The notes beneath the pieces are model-generated. The model did no database searches, was not told the origin of the DNA, and saw only the letters and a list, made by a program, of their open reading frames with translations. A stretch of DNA of 64,000 bases, from assembly GCF_001423185.1 (NCBI RefSeq), contig NZ_LMOB01000001.1, forward strand, positions 605,374 to 669,373, read 5' to 3'. The position numbers and the translations under genes were made by a program. Shown one piece after another: positions 39,579 to 48,011 of this stretch (positions are counted from its first letter, which is position 1; each line of letters begins with the position of its first letter). The stretch is from Plantibacter sp. Leaf314 (GTDB taxonomy: Bacteria > Actinomycetota > Actinomycetes > Actinomycetales > Microbacteriaceae).

Positions 39579-41149
39579 CGTTCGTCGTCCTCCGACGCGC
39601 CACCCTCGTCCTGCTGGGCGTCAGCCGGCACGGAGCCCACTTCGAAGCCCTCATCGTCGTTCCAGAGACCGGCCGCGCGTTCGCGGAGCAGCTCCGCGCG
39701 CGCCTCGGCCTTGGCGTCCATGCGCTCGAAGTACTCGTCACGACGCTGGTTGCGGGTCGGGCGGTGGCTCGCGTCGAGACGCGGGTCCGTTCCACGCGGT
39801 TGCGTCAGCAGTTCCGCGGTGCTCGTGAGTGTGGGCTCCCAGTCGAAGACCACGCCGCCACCCGCACCGATCATGACGGTGGCACCGGCGACGGCGCCGG
39901 CCTTGAACAGCGCCTCTTCGACACCGAGCTTCGCCAGGCGGTCCGCGAGGAACCCGACGGCCTCCTCGTTGTTGAAGTCCGTCTGCTGCACCCAGCGCTC
40001 CGGCTTCGCGCCGAGGATGCGGTAGAGGTTGCCGTAGGTGCCACCCTCGACCGTGACGGTGAACTTGGAGTCGTCGACCGGCTTCGGGCGGAGCACGATC
40101 CGAGGCTTGGCGGCCTCGAGGGCTGCGCGGGCGCGGCTCTCCTCGACGAGCTCGCTCAACGCGAACGAGAGCTGTCGGAGACCTTCGCGCGAGACCGTCG
40201 AGATCTCGAAGACCTTGTAGCCGCGTGCCTCGAGGTCGGGACGCAGGAACTCGGCGAGCTCCCTCGCCTCCGGGACGTCGATCTTGTTGAGGGCGATGAG
40301 CTGCGGGCGCTCGACCAGCGGCGTCTGGCCCTCCGGGACGGGATAGGCGGCGAGCTCGGCGAGGATGACGTCGAGGTCGCTGATCGGGTCGCGGCCCGGC
40401 TCGAGCGTCGCGCAGTCGAGGACGTGCAACAACGCGGAGCACCGCTCGACGTGACGGAGGAACTCGAGGCCGAGCCCCTTGCCCTCGCTCGCGCCCTCGA
40501 TCAGGCCGGGGACGTCCGCCATCGTGTAGCGCACCTCGCCGGCCTCGACGACGCCGAGGTTCGGGTGCAGCGTGGTGAAGGGGTAGTCGGCGATCTTCGG
40601 CTTGGCAGCAGATATCGCGGCGATGAGGCTCGACTTCCCGGCCGACGGGTAGCCGACGAGCGCGACGTCGGCAACGGTCTTCAGCTCGAGGAGGACATCG
40701 CCCTCCCAGCCGTGCGTGCCGAGGAGCGCGAAGCCCGGGGCCTTGCGCTTGGTCGAGGCGAGCGCCGCGTTCCCGAGGCCACCCTGCCCGCCGGGCGCGA
40801 CGACGAACTCCATACCTGGCTCGACGAAGTCGACCAGTTCGACGCCGTCGACGTCCTTCACGACGGTGCCGACGGGCACCGGCAGGATGAGCGTCTCGCC
40901 CTGGAAGCCGTTCCGGTGGTCGCCCATGCCGAAGCCGCCGGTGTCGGAGCTCCGGTGCGGAGACCGGTGGTACCCGAGCAGGGTCGTGATCTGAGGGTCC
41001 GACACGAGCACGATGTCGCCACCGTGTCCGCCGTTGCCGCCATCGGGGCCGGCCAGCGGCTTGAACTTCTCGCGCTTCACGGAGACGCAGCCGTTGCCGC
41101 CGCCGCCCGCTCGCAGGTGCAGTGTGACCCGGTCGACGAATGTGACCAT
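39575..41149 (-). CDS. obgE: GTPase Obg (ObgE/CgtA)
   Basis: This 524-residue essential GTPase is involved in 50S assembly and stress control. The glycine-rich Obg domain (1-158) is followed by the G domain with G1 GYPSAGKS (166-173), [10 protein letters not shown] (G3) and NKID (G4). An OCT domain (about 345-425) and a long Arg/Glu-rich, acidic C-terminal tail typical of actinobacterial Obg follow. It lies after rpmA across a terminator-like hairpin, and proB follows by overlap. Confidence 0.95.
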   Translation of the reverse strand: MVTFVDRVTLHLRAGGGGNGCVSVKREKFKPLAGPDGGNGGHGGDIVLVSDPQITTLLGYHRSPHRSSDTGGFGMGDHRNGFQGETLILPVPVGTVVKDVDGVELVDFVEPGMEFVVAPGGQGGLGNAALASTKRKAPGFALLGTHGWEGDVLLELKTVADVALVGYPSAGKSSLIAAISAAKPKIADYPFTTLHPNLGVVEAGEVRYTMADVPGLIEGASEGKGLGLEFLRHVERCSALLHVLDCATLEPGRDPISDLDVILAELAAYPVPEGQTPLVERPQLIALNKIDVPEARELAEFLRPDLEARGYKVFEISTVSREGLRQLSFALSELVEESRARAALEAAKPRIVLRPKPVDDSKFTVTVEGGTYGNLYRILGAKPERWVQQTDFNNEEAVGFLADRLAKLGVEEALFKAGAVAGATVMIGAGGGVVFDWEPTLTSTAELLTQPRGTDPRLDASHRPTRNQRRDEYFERMDAKAEARAELLRERAAGLWNDDEGFEVGSVPADAQQDEGGASEDDER

Positions 41150-41192
41150 GGACGCTCAGCCCCTCTCTGGATCATGTAACTCGGTTGTACGA

Positions 41193-41226
41193 CAGCAGGG
41201 GGCGGGCCGAAGCCCGCCCCCTGCTG
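41193..41226 (-). terminator. Terminator or attenuator between rpmA and obgE
   Basis: A perfect 15-base stem CAGCAGGGGGCGGGC / GCCCGCCCCCTGCTG with a CGAA tetraloop, 16 bases past rpmA. It probably lowers read-through from the abundant ribosomal-protein message into obgE. Confidence 0.8.
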
Positions 41227-41241
41227 GAAAGATCGGTGTTG

Positions 41242-41499
41242 CTACTCTGCAGCAGCGACGATGTTGACGACCTTGCGGCCGCCCTTGTTGCCGAACTGGA
41301 CGGAGCCAGCCTCGAGAGCGAACAGCGTGTCGTCGCCGCCACGGCCGACGTTGGCGCCGGGGTGGAAGTGCGTGCCGCGCTGACGGACGAGGATCTCGCC
41401 CGCGAGGACGACCTGGCCGCCGAAGCGCTTCACACCGAGACGCTGTGCGTTGGAGTCACGACCGTTGCGAGTGGAACTCGCACCCTTCTTGTGTGCCAT
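41242..41499 (-). CDS. rpmA: 50S ribosomal protein L27
   Basis: This 85-residue protein starts [28 protein letters not shown] and ends VNIVAAAE. The N-terminus is the short Lys-rich tail that reaches the peptidyl-transferase centre; there is no Firmicute-type cleaved leader. GAGGAGAAG precedes the ATG. It lies 20 bp after rplU. Confidence 0.97.
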   Translation of the reverse strand: MAHKKGASSTRNGRDSNAQRLGVKRFGGQVVLAGEILVRQRGTHFHPGANVGRGGDDTLFALEAGSVQFGNKGGRKVVNIVAAAE

Positions 41500-41519
41500 C
41501 TCTTCTTCTCCTCGATGCC

Positions 41520-41828
41520 TTACTTGATGCCGGTGATCTTGACGCGCGTGAGCTCCTGACGGTGCCCCTGACGCTTCTTGTACCCGGTCTTGTTCTTGAA
41601 CTTCTGGATGATGATCTTCGGACCGCGGAGGTTCTCGAGCACCTCGGCCGTCACCGTGATCTTCGCGAGCGACTTCGCGTCGGAGATGATGTTCTCACCG
41701 TCGACGTGGAGCACCGCGGGAAGCTCGATGTTGCCATCCTTGTCGGCCTTGACCCGGTCCATCGTGACGATGGTTCCGATCTCGACCTTCTCCTGCCGTC
41801 CTCCGGCGCGCACAACTGCGTAAACCAC
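41520..41828 (-). CDS. rplU: 50S ribosomal protein L21
   Basis: This 102-residue protein has the usual [17 protein letters not shown] start and the [18 protein letters not shown] end. GTG at 41828 is chosen; the open frame upstream of it is the untranslated leader. It is first in rplU-rpmA and is driven by the strong promoter at 41970-41998. Confidence 0.96.
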   Translation of the reverse strand: MVYAVVRAGGRQEKVEIGTIVTMDRVKADKDGNIELPAVLHVDGENIISDAKSLAKITVTAEVLENLRGPKIIIQKFKNKTGYKKRQGHRQELTRVKITGIK

Positions 41829-41963
41829 TACGTACCCGTTCTTTGGGGAGCGAAACGCTCCGACTGACTGTTGCTGGAAGTTACTGCTCGGAAAGGCTCG
41901 AACACGTGGGACACCTTGATGGCAGAAAACCGTGGGTGGCAATGAAAACTCAATGCACACCAA
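41829..41963 (-). other. Untranslated leader of rplU
   Basis: About 135 bases separate the predicted transcription start from the rplU GTG. Near its end is a GGAGCG-TTT-CGCTCC hairpin (41847-41861), 18 bases before the start codon. Such a leader could allow autoregulation by L21, but no known leader motif is recognised. Bases 41999-42159, upstream of the promoter, hold no gene. Confidence 0.45.
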
Positions 41964-41969
41964 CGGTCG

Positions 41970-41998
41970 AGTTTACTTCATCGTGCAGTCCAGGTCAA
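41970..41998 (-). promoter_or_regulatory. rplU-rpmA promoter (TTGACC-17-TAAACT)
   Basis: -35 TTGACC and -10 TAAACT with a spacer of exactly 17 on the minus strand, the best sigma-70-type match in the window and in front of the L21/L27 genes. Confidence 0.85.
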
Positions 41999-42159
41999 AC
42001 CAGTGGGACAGACGCTCGAGTTCGAGGCTGTTCCTCACGGCTCCCACACCGGATGCACTCGACCAGTGTACCCCGGGGCCTCCTGAACGAAGGCCTGGTG
42101 CCCGGCGCGTCCGGACCCGACCGGGAATCCACCGTCGGCGACGGTGGTTGGATGGGGGC

Positions 42160-42450
42160 ATGACCGTGCTCATCGACCCCCCGCTCTGGCCGGCACACGG
42201 CACCCTGTGGTCGCACGTCGTGAGCGACAGCTCGCTCGAGGAGCTGCACGCGTTCGCCGAGCGCACCGGTCTGCCGCCACGCTCGTTCGACCTGGACCAC
42301 TACGACGTCCCCGCCGAACGGCACGAGACCCTCGTCGCGGCCGGGGCGGTGGCCGTCCCCGGCGGGGAGCTCGTCCGCCGGTTGATCGCCAGCGGCCTGC
42401 GCATCACCGCACGCGAACGGCGCGCCTCCCGCGGAGACGCGCCGTCCTGA
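42160..42450 (+). CDS. DUF4031 domain protein
   Basis: This 96-residue protein starts MTVLIDPPLWPAHGTLWSHVVSD and contains the DUF4031 core HAFAERTGLPPRSFDLDHYDVP. It is small, soluble and uncharacterised. ATG at 42160 is chosen because the upstream part of the frame is non-coding-like and family members begin with the VLIDPP stretch. It lies between rplU and rne, convergent with rne. Confidence 0.8.
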   Translation: MTVLIDPPLWPAHGTLWSHVVSDSSLEELHAFAERTGLPPRSFDLDHYDVPAERHETLVAAGAVAVPGGELVRRLIASGLRITARERRASRGDAPS

Positions 42451-42460
42451 TCGATCGGTC

Positions 42461-44845
42461 CTACTCGGCCTGGCGCTGCGACGCGTCCGACCCGACAGCC
42501 TGCCCACCGGCGAGCGAAGCCGTCGACACGCGTCGGCTCCGGCCACGACCCTGACCGGGCTGCTTCGGCTCAGGAAGCGCGTCGAGGACGGACTCCAGCA
42601 GGTGCTCCGGATCGACCACGGCAGCACGCCGCGGCTTGTCGGCCACCGGGGCGATCGGCAGGTCCAGCAATGCCAGCGCGGGTGACGCGGATTCCGCCGT
42701 GGTGTCGGCGGAACGATCCTCGGTGGCGCCACGACGGGAGTCGTCGCCGCCTCGACGTCGCGGCTCGCGCTTCTCGCGGCGGCTGCGGCGGCCCTCCTGC
42801 TGCTGTCCGGCGGACGCGGCCGACCGGTCATCCTGCTGGGGCGTCGATTCCTCGGTGGCCCGGTCCTCGGCGCTTGCCGCCTCTGCGACGACCGCATCGG
42901 CGACCGCCTCAGCCGCGGCGAGTTCCTCGTGGTGCAGCGTGCGAGCGGCGATCAGCGCGAGCGCGTTCTTCGCGTCGTCGGTGATCCCGTGCGTCTGACC
43001 GGCCGGCTTCTGCTGCGCGTTCTGGCCGCCCGACGGCTGACCGCCCTGCGCTCCACCCTTGCCTCGACGACGCTGCTGCTCCGGCTGCGGGGTCTGGCGG
43101 TGACGGACGACGGGGTCGTGGTGCACGACGACGCCACGCCCGGCGCAGACCTCACACGGTTCGCTGAACGTCTCCAGAAGCCCGAGACCGAGCTTCTTGC
43201 GCGTCATCTGGACGAGTCCGAGCGAGGTCACCTCGGCGACCTGGTGCTTCGTCCGGTCGCGGCTGAGGCATTCGACGAGCCGTCGGAGGACCAGGTCGCG
43301 GTTCGTCTCGAGCACCATGTCGATGAAGTCGACGACGATGATGCCACCGATGTCGCGGAGTCGCAGCTGACGCACGACCTCCTCGGCGGCCTCGAGGTTG
43401 TTCTTGGTGACCGTCTCCTCCAGGTTGCCGCCTGAACCGACGAACTTGCCCGTGTTGACGTCGACCACCGTCATCGCCTCGGTGCGGTCGATGACGAGTG
43501 AACCGCCGGAGGGGAGCCAGACCTTGCGGTCGAGCGCCTTCTCGATCTGCTCCGCGATGCGGTAGTCGACGAAGGCGTCGCCGGTGCCGTCGTAGGCCTC
43601 GACCCGCTCGAGCAGGTCGGGCGCGACGCCGCGGAGGTAGCTCTGGATGTCCTGGAGGGCGTCGGAGCCCTGGATGACGAGCTTCTGGAAGTCCTCGTTG
43701 AAGACGTCGCGGATGATCTTGATGAGGAGGTCGGGCTCGCTGTGGAGCAGGGCCGGCGACTGGACCGTCTCGATCTGACGCGAGATCTCCGCCCACTGCG
43801 ACTTCAGCCGCGTGACGTCGAGCGTGAGCTGCTCCTCGGTGGCACCCTCGGCGGCCGTGCGCACGATGACGCCGACGTTCTCCGGAAGTACCTCCTTGAG
43901 GATCTTCTTCAGGCGTGCTCGCTCCGTGTCCGGCAACTTGCGCGAGATCCCGTTCATCGAGCCGTTCGGCACGTAGACGAGGTAGCGTCCGGGCAGGGAG
44001 ACCTGGCTCGTGAGGCGCGCACCCTTGTGGCCCACGGGGTCCTTCGTGACCTGCACGAGGACGGTGTCGCCGCCCTTCAGCGCGAGCTCGATCCGGCGGG
44101 GCTGGTTGCCCGTCTCCACGGAGTCCCAGTCGACCTCACCGGAGTACAGCACGGCGTTACGCCCGCGGCCGATGTCGACGAAGGCCGCCTCCATGCTCGG
44201 CAGGACGTTCTGCACGCGCCCGAGGTAGACGTTGCCGATGAGCGAGGCCTCCTGGCTCCTGGCGACGTAGTGCTCGACGAGGACGCCGTCCTCGAGGACG
44301 CCGATCTGCGTCTTGCCGTTCTTGGAGCGGACGACCATGACGCGGTCCACCGACTCGCGTCGCGCGAGGAACTCGGCCTCGGTGACGACCGGACGACGAC
44401 GACCCGCGTCACGTCCGTCGCGGCGGCGCTGCTTCTTGGCCTCGAGCCGGGTGGAGCCGCGCACCTTCTGCGGCTCGGTGATGAGCTCCGGCTCGCGAGG
44501 CGTGCGGACCTTGACGACGTTGCGGCTCTCGGAACGCGAATCGCCGCGCTCGGCCTGCTCCGGTCCGTCCTCGCCGGCACGACGACGGGTGCGTCGCCGG
44601 GACGAACTGAGTTCCGCTTCGAGCGGCTCGTCGTCGCGGTGCACGATCGGCGGGAGGTCCGGCGCCTGGAACAGCAGCATGGTCGTCGGCGGACGCACCG
44701 GTGCGACGGGCGTCGATTCCTCCTGCGTCGTCGGCTGCTCGGTCTCGGTGGACCTGTCGGCGGCGTCAGGTGTCGTGAGCTGCTGGTCGGTCGGTTCGTG
44801 CTCGGTCTCCGGCGTGGCCGGGTCCTCGGTGTGCTCTTTCACCAT
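42461..44845 (-). CDS. rne: Ribonuclease E/G
   Basis: This 794-residue endoribonuclease matures rRNA and turns over mRNA. A long charged N-terminal extension (1-165) precedes the S1 domain (LIGNVYLGRVQNVLPSMEAAFVDIGRGRNAVLY) and the DNase I-like catalytic domain with Asp residues in VVDVNTGKFVGSG and IIVVDFIDM. The zinc-link CEVC and a disordered Arg/Gln/Glu-rich C-terminus follow. This layout, with the catalytic core in the middle, is typical of actinobacterial RNase E. ATG at 44845. Confidence 0.93.
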   Translation of the reverse strand: MVKEHTEDPATPETEHEPTDQQLTTPDAADRSTETEQPTTQEESTPVAPVRPPTTMLLFQAPDLPPIVHRDDEPLEAELSSSRRRTRRRAGEDGPEQAERGDSRSESRNVVKVRTPREPELITEPQKVRGSTRLEAKKQRRRDGRDAGRRRPVVTEAEFLARRESVDRVMVVRSKNGKTQIGVLEDGVLVEHYVARSQEASLIGNVYLGRVQNVLPSMEAAFVDIGRGRNAVLYSGEVDWDSVETGNQPRRIELALKGGDTVLVQVTKDPVGHKGARLTSQVSLPGRYLVYVPNGSMNGISRKLPDTERARLKKILKEVLPENVGVIVRTAAEGATEEQLTLDVTRLKSQWAEISRQIETVQSPALLHSEPDLLIKIIRDVFNEDFQKLVIQGSDALQDIQSYLRGVAPDLLERVEAYDGTGDAFVDYRIAEQIEKALDRKVWLPSGGSLVIDRTEAMTVVDVNTGKFVGSGGNLEETVTKNNLEAAEEVVRQLRLRDIGGIIVVDFIDMVLETNRDLVLRRLVECLSRDRTKHQVAEVTSLGLVQMTRKKLGLGLLETFSEPCEVCAGRGVVVHHDPVVRHRQTPQPEQQRRRGKGGAQGGQPSGGQNAQQKPAGQTHGITDDAKNALALIAARTLHHEELAAAEAVADAVVAEAASAEDRATEESTPQQDDRSAASAGQQQEGRRSRREKREPRRRGGDDSRRGATEDRSADTTAESASPALALLDLPIAPVADKPRRAAVVDPEHLLESVLDALPEPKQPGQGRGRSRRVSTASLAGGQAVGSDASQRQAE

Positions 44846-45165
44846 TCCTGGTGTACTCCCCTATGCCGGGTCGGTGGCCGCGCCACCCTCCGGTTCTTCA
44901 TCTCGTGCGAGCGTCTGCGGGTGCAGCCGTTCGCAAATCCTGTGTGATCGCTGGCTCTCGGAGCTCTCACGATCGTGCCGGCACGTGCCGGCGGGTCCTG
45001 GGCTCTCATTGCCCAACAAGCCTGTTGTGTCGTGCGGTCGAGCGCGGCTCGGGCACAACCCCTCGATTATCGCACGAACGGGGCCGGCACTCCTGAGCGC
45101 CACCTGCCCGGGCATGTCCTGGAGCGTCTGAGCCGGCGTGCAGCTCCGCGTGCGACAATCGGAGC
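44846..45165. other. 320-bp intergenic region between rne and the VKOR gene
   Basis: No gene is visible. It must contain the rne promoter and a probable long rne leader. It holds GTGCCGGCAC immediately followed by GTGCCGGC (44975-44992), which can fold into hairpins, and a GATAAT hexamer (45066-45071, minus) without a clear -35. On the plus side it ends with the VKOR -10. Confidence 0.5.
45154..45159 (+). promoter_or_regulatory. -10 element of the VKOR gene (leaderless)
   Basis: GACAAT six bases before the GTG start; the GGAG between them is too close to the start to act as a Shine-Dalgarno. Confidence 0.45.
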
Positions 45166-45765
45166 GTGTCAGCTCCGGTCATCGACGCGCGCCCCAAGGG
45201 CCTCGCGATCTTCCTCATCCTCGCAGGCGTCATCGGGTGGATCGCCGCGTTCGCGCTCACGCTCGACAAGTTCCAGCTCCTGCAGGACCCCGACGCACAA
45301 CTGGGCTGCAACCTGAGCATCCTGGTGCAATGCGGCGTCAACCTGAACTCCTGGCAGGGCGCGATCCTCGGGTTCCCGAACCCGCTCATCGGCCTCTCCG
45401 CCTGGATCGCGCCGATCGCCGTCGGGATCGCGATCCTGGCCGGCGCGCGGTTCGCGCGGTGGTTCTGGATCGCCTTCAACGTCGGACTCCTCGGCGCCCT
45501 CGGGTTCGTCATCTGGCTGATCTCCCAGAGCATCTTCGTCCTGGGCACGCTCTGCCCGTGGTGCATGGTCACCTGGTCGGTGACGATCCCGTCGTTCATC
45601 GCCGTGACGGCGTTCACGCTCAAGAACGGGATCATCCCGGCCTCGCCGGCCGTCCGCCGGGTCGCCGGCGTCGTCTCCTCCTGGATCGTCGTGGTGGCCC
45701 TCGCTTGCTACCTCGTCGTCGCGGTCATCGCGCAGCTGCGGCTCGACGTCCTGTCCTACCTCTGA
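45166..45765 (+). CDS. Vitamin K epoxide reductase family protein
   Basis: This 199-residue, four- to five-helix membrane thiol oxidoreductase has the shuttle pair Cys48/Cys56 (GCNLSILVQCG) and the active-site CxxC Cys130-PW-Cys133 (LCPWCMVTW). Bacterial VKOR reoxidises a DsbA-like partner using quinone to form disulfides outside the cell. No DsbA-like gene is adjacent, so the partner is elsewhere. GTG start; ends at a very strong terminator. Confidence 0.9.
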   Translation: MSAPVIDARPKGLAIFLILAGVIGWIAAFALTLDKFQLLQDPDAQLGCNLSILVQCGVNLNSWQGAILGFPNPLIGLSAWIAPIAVGIAILAGARFARWFWIAFNVGLLGALGFVIWLISQSIFVLGTLCPWCMVTWSVTIPSFIAVTAFTLKNGIIPASPAVRRVAGVVSSWIVVVALACYLVVAVIAQLRLDVLSYL

Positions 45766-45780
45766 CCCCTGCCCTGCAGA

Positions 45781-45823
45781 ACGACGAAGCCCGCCCCCGG
45801 AGACCGGGGGCGGGCTTCGTCGT
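45781..45823. terminator. Bidirectional terminator between VKOR and ndk
   Basis: A perfect 20-base stem (arms 45781-45800 and 45804-45823) with a three-base AGA loop, between convergent genes. It is the longest perfect hairpin in the window. Confidence 0.9.
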
Positions 45824-45841
45824 CCGATGGACGGACCGACG

Positions 45842-46258
45842 TCAGGCGAACCAGAGCGCGAGCTCGCGCGAGGCGGACTCGACGCTGTCCGAGCCGTGCA
45901 CGAGGTTCTGCTGCACCTTGAGGCCCCAGTCACGACCGAAGTCGCCGCGGATGGTGCCGGGGGCCGCCGTCGTCGGATCGGTCGTGCCCGCGAGCGAACG
46001 GAACCCCTCGATCACACGGTTACCGGCCACTCGGATGGCGACGACCGGGCCGCTCAGCATGAACTCGACGAGCGGTTCGTAGAACGGCTTGCCCTCGTGC
46101 TCGGCGTAGTGCGCGGCGAGGAGTTCGCGGTCGGGTTCGACCATGCGCAGGTCCACGAGGGAGTAGCCCTTCGCCTCGATCCGGCGGAGGATCTCGCCGG
46201 TCAGGTTGCGTGCGACGCCGTCGGGCTTCACGAGTACCAGGGTTTCTTCAACAGCCAC
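45842..46258 (-). CDS. ndk: Nucleoside diphosphate kinase
   Basis: This 138-residue enzyme balances NTP pools. LVLVKPDGVARNLTGEI at the N-terminus and the phospho-histidine His121 in NLVHGSDS are diagnostic. GTG at 46258 is chosen; AAGGA lies seven bases before it. It follows the DUF4233 gene by two bases in ileS-folC-DUF4233-ndk. Confidence 0.96.
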   Translation of the reverse strand: MAVEETLVLVKPDGVARNLTGEILRRIEAKGYSLVDLRMVEPDRELLAAHYAEHEGKPFYEPLVEFMLSGPVVAIRVAGNRVIEGFRSLAGTTDPTTAAPGTIRGDFGRDWGLKVQQNLVHGSDSVESASRELALWFA

Positions 46259-46260
46259 GG

Positions 46261-46635
46261 TCAATCCTTCGCTTCTCGGTAGAACGCCTGCTGACGCTCG
46301 ATCTTGTCGCCTTGGACCATCGCATAGGTCCAGACGGCTGCGGCCATGCCACCGACGAGGAACATCATCGGGACGAGCAGACCGGTAGCCACGATAGCGG
46401 CTTGCACCGCCCAGCCCAGCCAATACCCCCAGCGGAATCGCAGGAGCGGGATCGTCGCGACGATGATCAGACACAGCACCGCGCCGCCGATCAACGCGAC
46501 CGGGGCCGGCAGCGCCTTCAGCCCGAAGATGACGAGCGAACCGAGGAACATGACGACCATCTCGAATCCGAGGATGATCGATCCGAGCGTTTGCTTGATG
46601 CTCCGCGGACCACGCCGAGCCGACATGCCGCTCAT
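46261..46635 (-). CDS. DUF4233 membrane protein
   Basis: This 124-residue protein has four hydrophobic helices (IILGFEMVVMFLGSLVIF, VALIGGAVLCLIIVATIPLL, LGWAVQAAIVATGLLVPM and a short one), matching the DUF4233 family always found next to folC in actinobacteria. ATG at 46635 overlaps the folC stop (ATGA), which decides it over the in-frame ATG at 46650. Function unknown. Confidence 0.85.
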   Translation of the reverse strand: MSGMSARRGPRSIKQTLGSIILGFEMVVMFLGSLVIFGLKALPAPVALIGGAVLCLIIVATIPLLRFRWGYWLGWAVQAAIVATGLLVPMMFLVGGMAAAVWTYAMVQGDKIERQQAFYREAKD

Positions 46636-48011
46636 GCCTTCGCCTTCCATTCGCGGTCGTCGGCGACCTCGATCGCCTCACCGACGAGCGTGATGGAGCC
46701 GGTGATCACGACGAGCCGGCGAGGCGCCTCATCCGCCCAACGACGGGCGTCCTCCGCGGCCTCGTCGAGGGTGTCGGCGAACGTCGAGGCCGGCAGCTCG
46801 AGCGACGCCGCGAGCCGCGAGAGCTCCTCGGCGGGGATCGCGCGCTCCGACTCGGACTGGGTGAAGAAGAACCCGGACGCCGCCGGCGCCAGGGTCGTCA
46901 GGATCCCCGCGGCGTCCTTGTCCTGCAGGATGCCGACGACGAAGGCGATCTCGTCGACGTCGAAGTACGTCCCGAGCGCCGCGACGAGTGACGCCGCGCC
47001 GTGGGGGTTGTGCGCCGCGTCGACGAGCACGGTGGGATCGGTGCCGACGAGCTGCAGCCGCCCCGGTGAGGCGACCTCCGTGAGCCCTTCGGCGAGGACG
47101 TCTTCGGCGATGGCCTGCGTCGCACCGCCGAGGAACGCCTCGACGGCGGCGATCGCGAGCGTGGCGTTCCGTCCCTGATGGTCGCCGTACAAGGGCAGGT
47201 AGAGCTCCGGGTAGGTCCCCGCGCGGCCTCGGACGGTGATGAGCTGTCCGCCGACGGCGACGGCGTCCTGCTCCAGGGCGAACTCGTCGCCCTCGAACAC
47301 GATGGGGTCGGACGCGGCGGCCGCCGCCTCCGTGAGTGCACGTCTCGCGTCCGGGTGCTGCGCGGCCGACACGACCTGAGCGCCGGGCTTGATGATCCCC
47401 GCCTTCGTCCGCGCGATCTCGGCGATCGTGGATCCGAGCCGCTGCACGTGGTCGAGGTCGATCGGGGTGAAGACCGCGACCTCGGCGTCTGCCGCGTTCG
47501 TCGAGTCCCACGCCCCGCCCATGCCGACTTCGACCACCGCGACGTCGACGGGCGCGTCGCCGAAGCAGGCGAACCCGAGCACCGTCAGCGCCTCGAAGAA
47601 GGTCAGCGCCGGCTCCCCGGCCGCCGTGAGTTCGGCGTCGACCATCGCCAGGTAGGGCCGGATGTCGTCCCAGTTCTTCGCGACGGCTTCGTCGGAGATC
47701 CGCTCGCCGTCGACCCCGATGCGCTCGGTGAACCGGACGAGGTGCGGACTCGTGAAGAGACCCGTCCGGAGACCGTGGGCGCGGAGGATGCTCTCGATCA
47801 TGCGTGCCGTGCTCGTCTTGCCGTTCGTGCCCGCGATCTGGATGATCGCGAACGACGACTCGGGGTTGCCGAGCAGCTCGAGCGCTCGCTTGGTGGCGCC
47901 GAGTCGGGGCTGCGGCTGGGCCTCTCCGAGACGGTCGAGCAGCTCGCGGTACACGGCGTCCGCCGCGTCCGCGGCCGAGCGGTCGTCAGGCTCGTTCAGT
48001 TCATCGGACAT
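46632..48011 (-). CDS. folC: Folylpolyglutamate synthase / dihydrofolate synthase FolC
   Basis: This 459-residue Mur-ligase-like enzyme has the ATP-binding GTNGKTS at 61-67, [31 protein letters not shown] and [12 protein letters not shown]. It adds glutamate to dihydropteroate and folates. It overlaps the ileS stop by 11 bases and is coupled to DUF4233. Confidence 0.95.
   Translation of the reverse strand: MSDELNEPDDRSAADAADAVYRELLDRLGEAQPQPRLGATKRALELLGNPESSFAIIQIAGTNGKTSTARMIESILRAHGLRTGLFTSPHLVRFTERIGVDGERISDEAVAKNWDDIRPYLAMVDAELTAAGEPALTFFEALTVLGFACFGDAPVDVAVVEVGMGGAWDSTNAADAEVAVFTPIDLDHVQRLGSTIAEIARTKAGIIKPGAQVVSAAQHPDARRALTEAAAAASDPIVFEGDEFALEQDAVAVGGQLITVRGRAGTYPELYLPLYGDHQGRNATLAIAAVEAFLGGATQAIAEDVLAEGLTEVASPGRLQLVGTDPTVLVDAAHNPHGAASLVAALGTYFDVDEIAFVVGILQDKDAAGILTTLAPAASGFFFTQSESERAIPAEELSRLAASLELPASTFADTLDEAAEDARRWADEAPRRLVVITGSITLVGEAIEVADDREWKAKA

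Noticed and set aside
41973-42266. A 97-codon frame on the minus strand between DUF4031 and rplU
   Set aside because: It overlaps the DUF4031 start, lacks a ribosome-binding site and has Arg/Ser-rich shadow-like composition.
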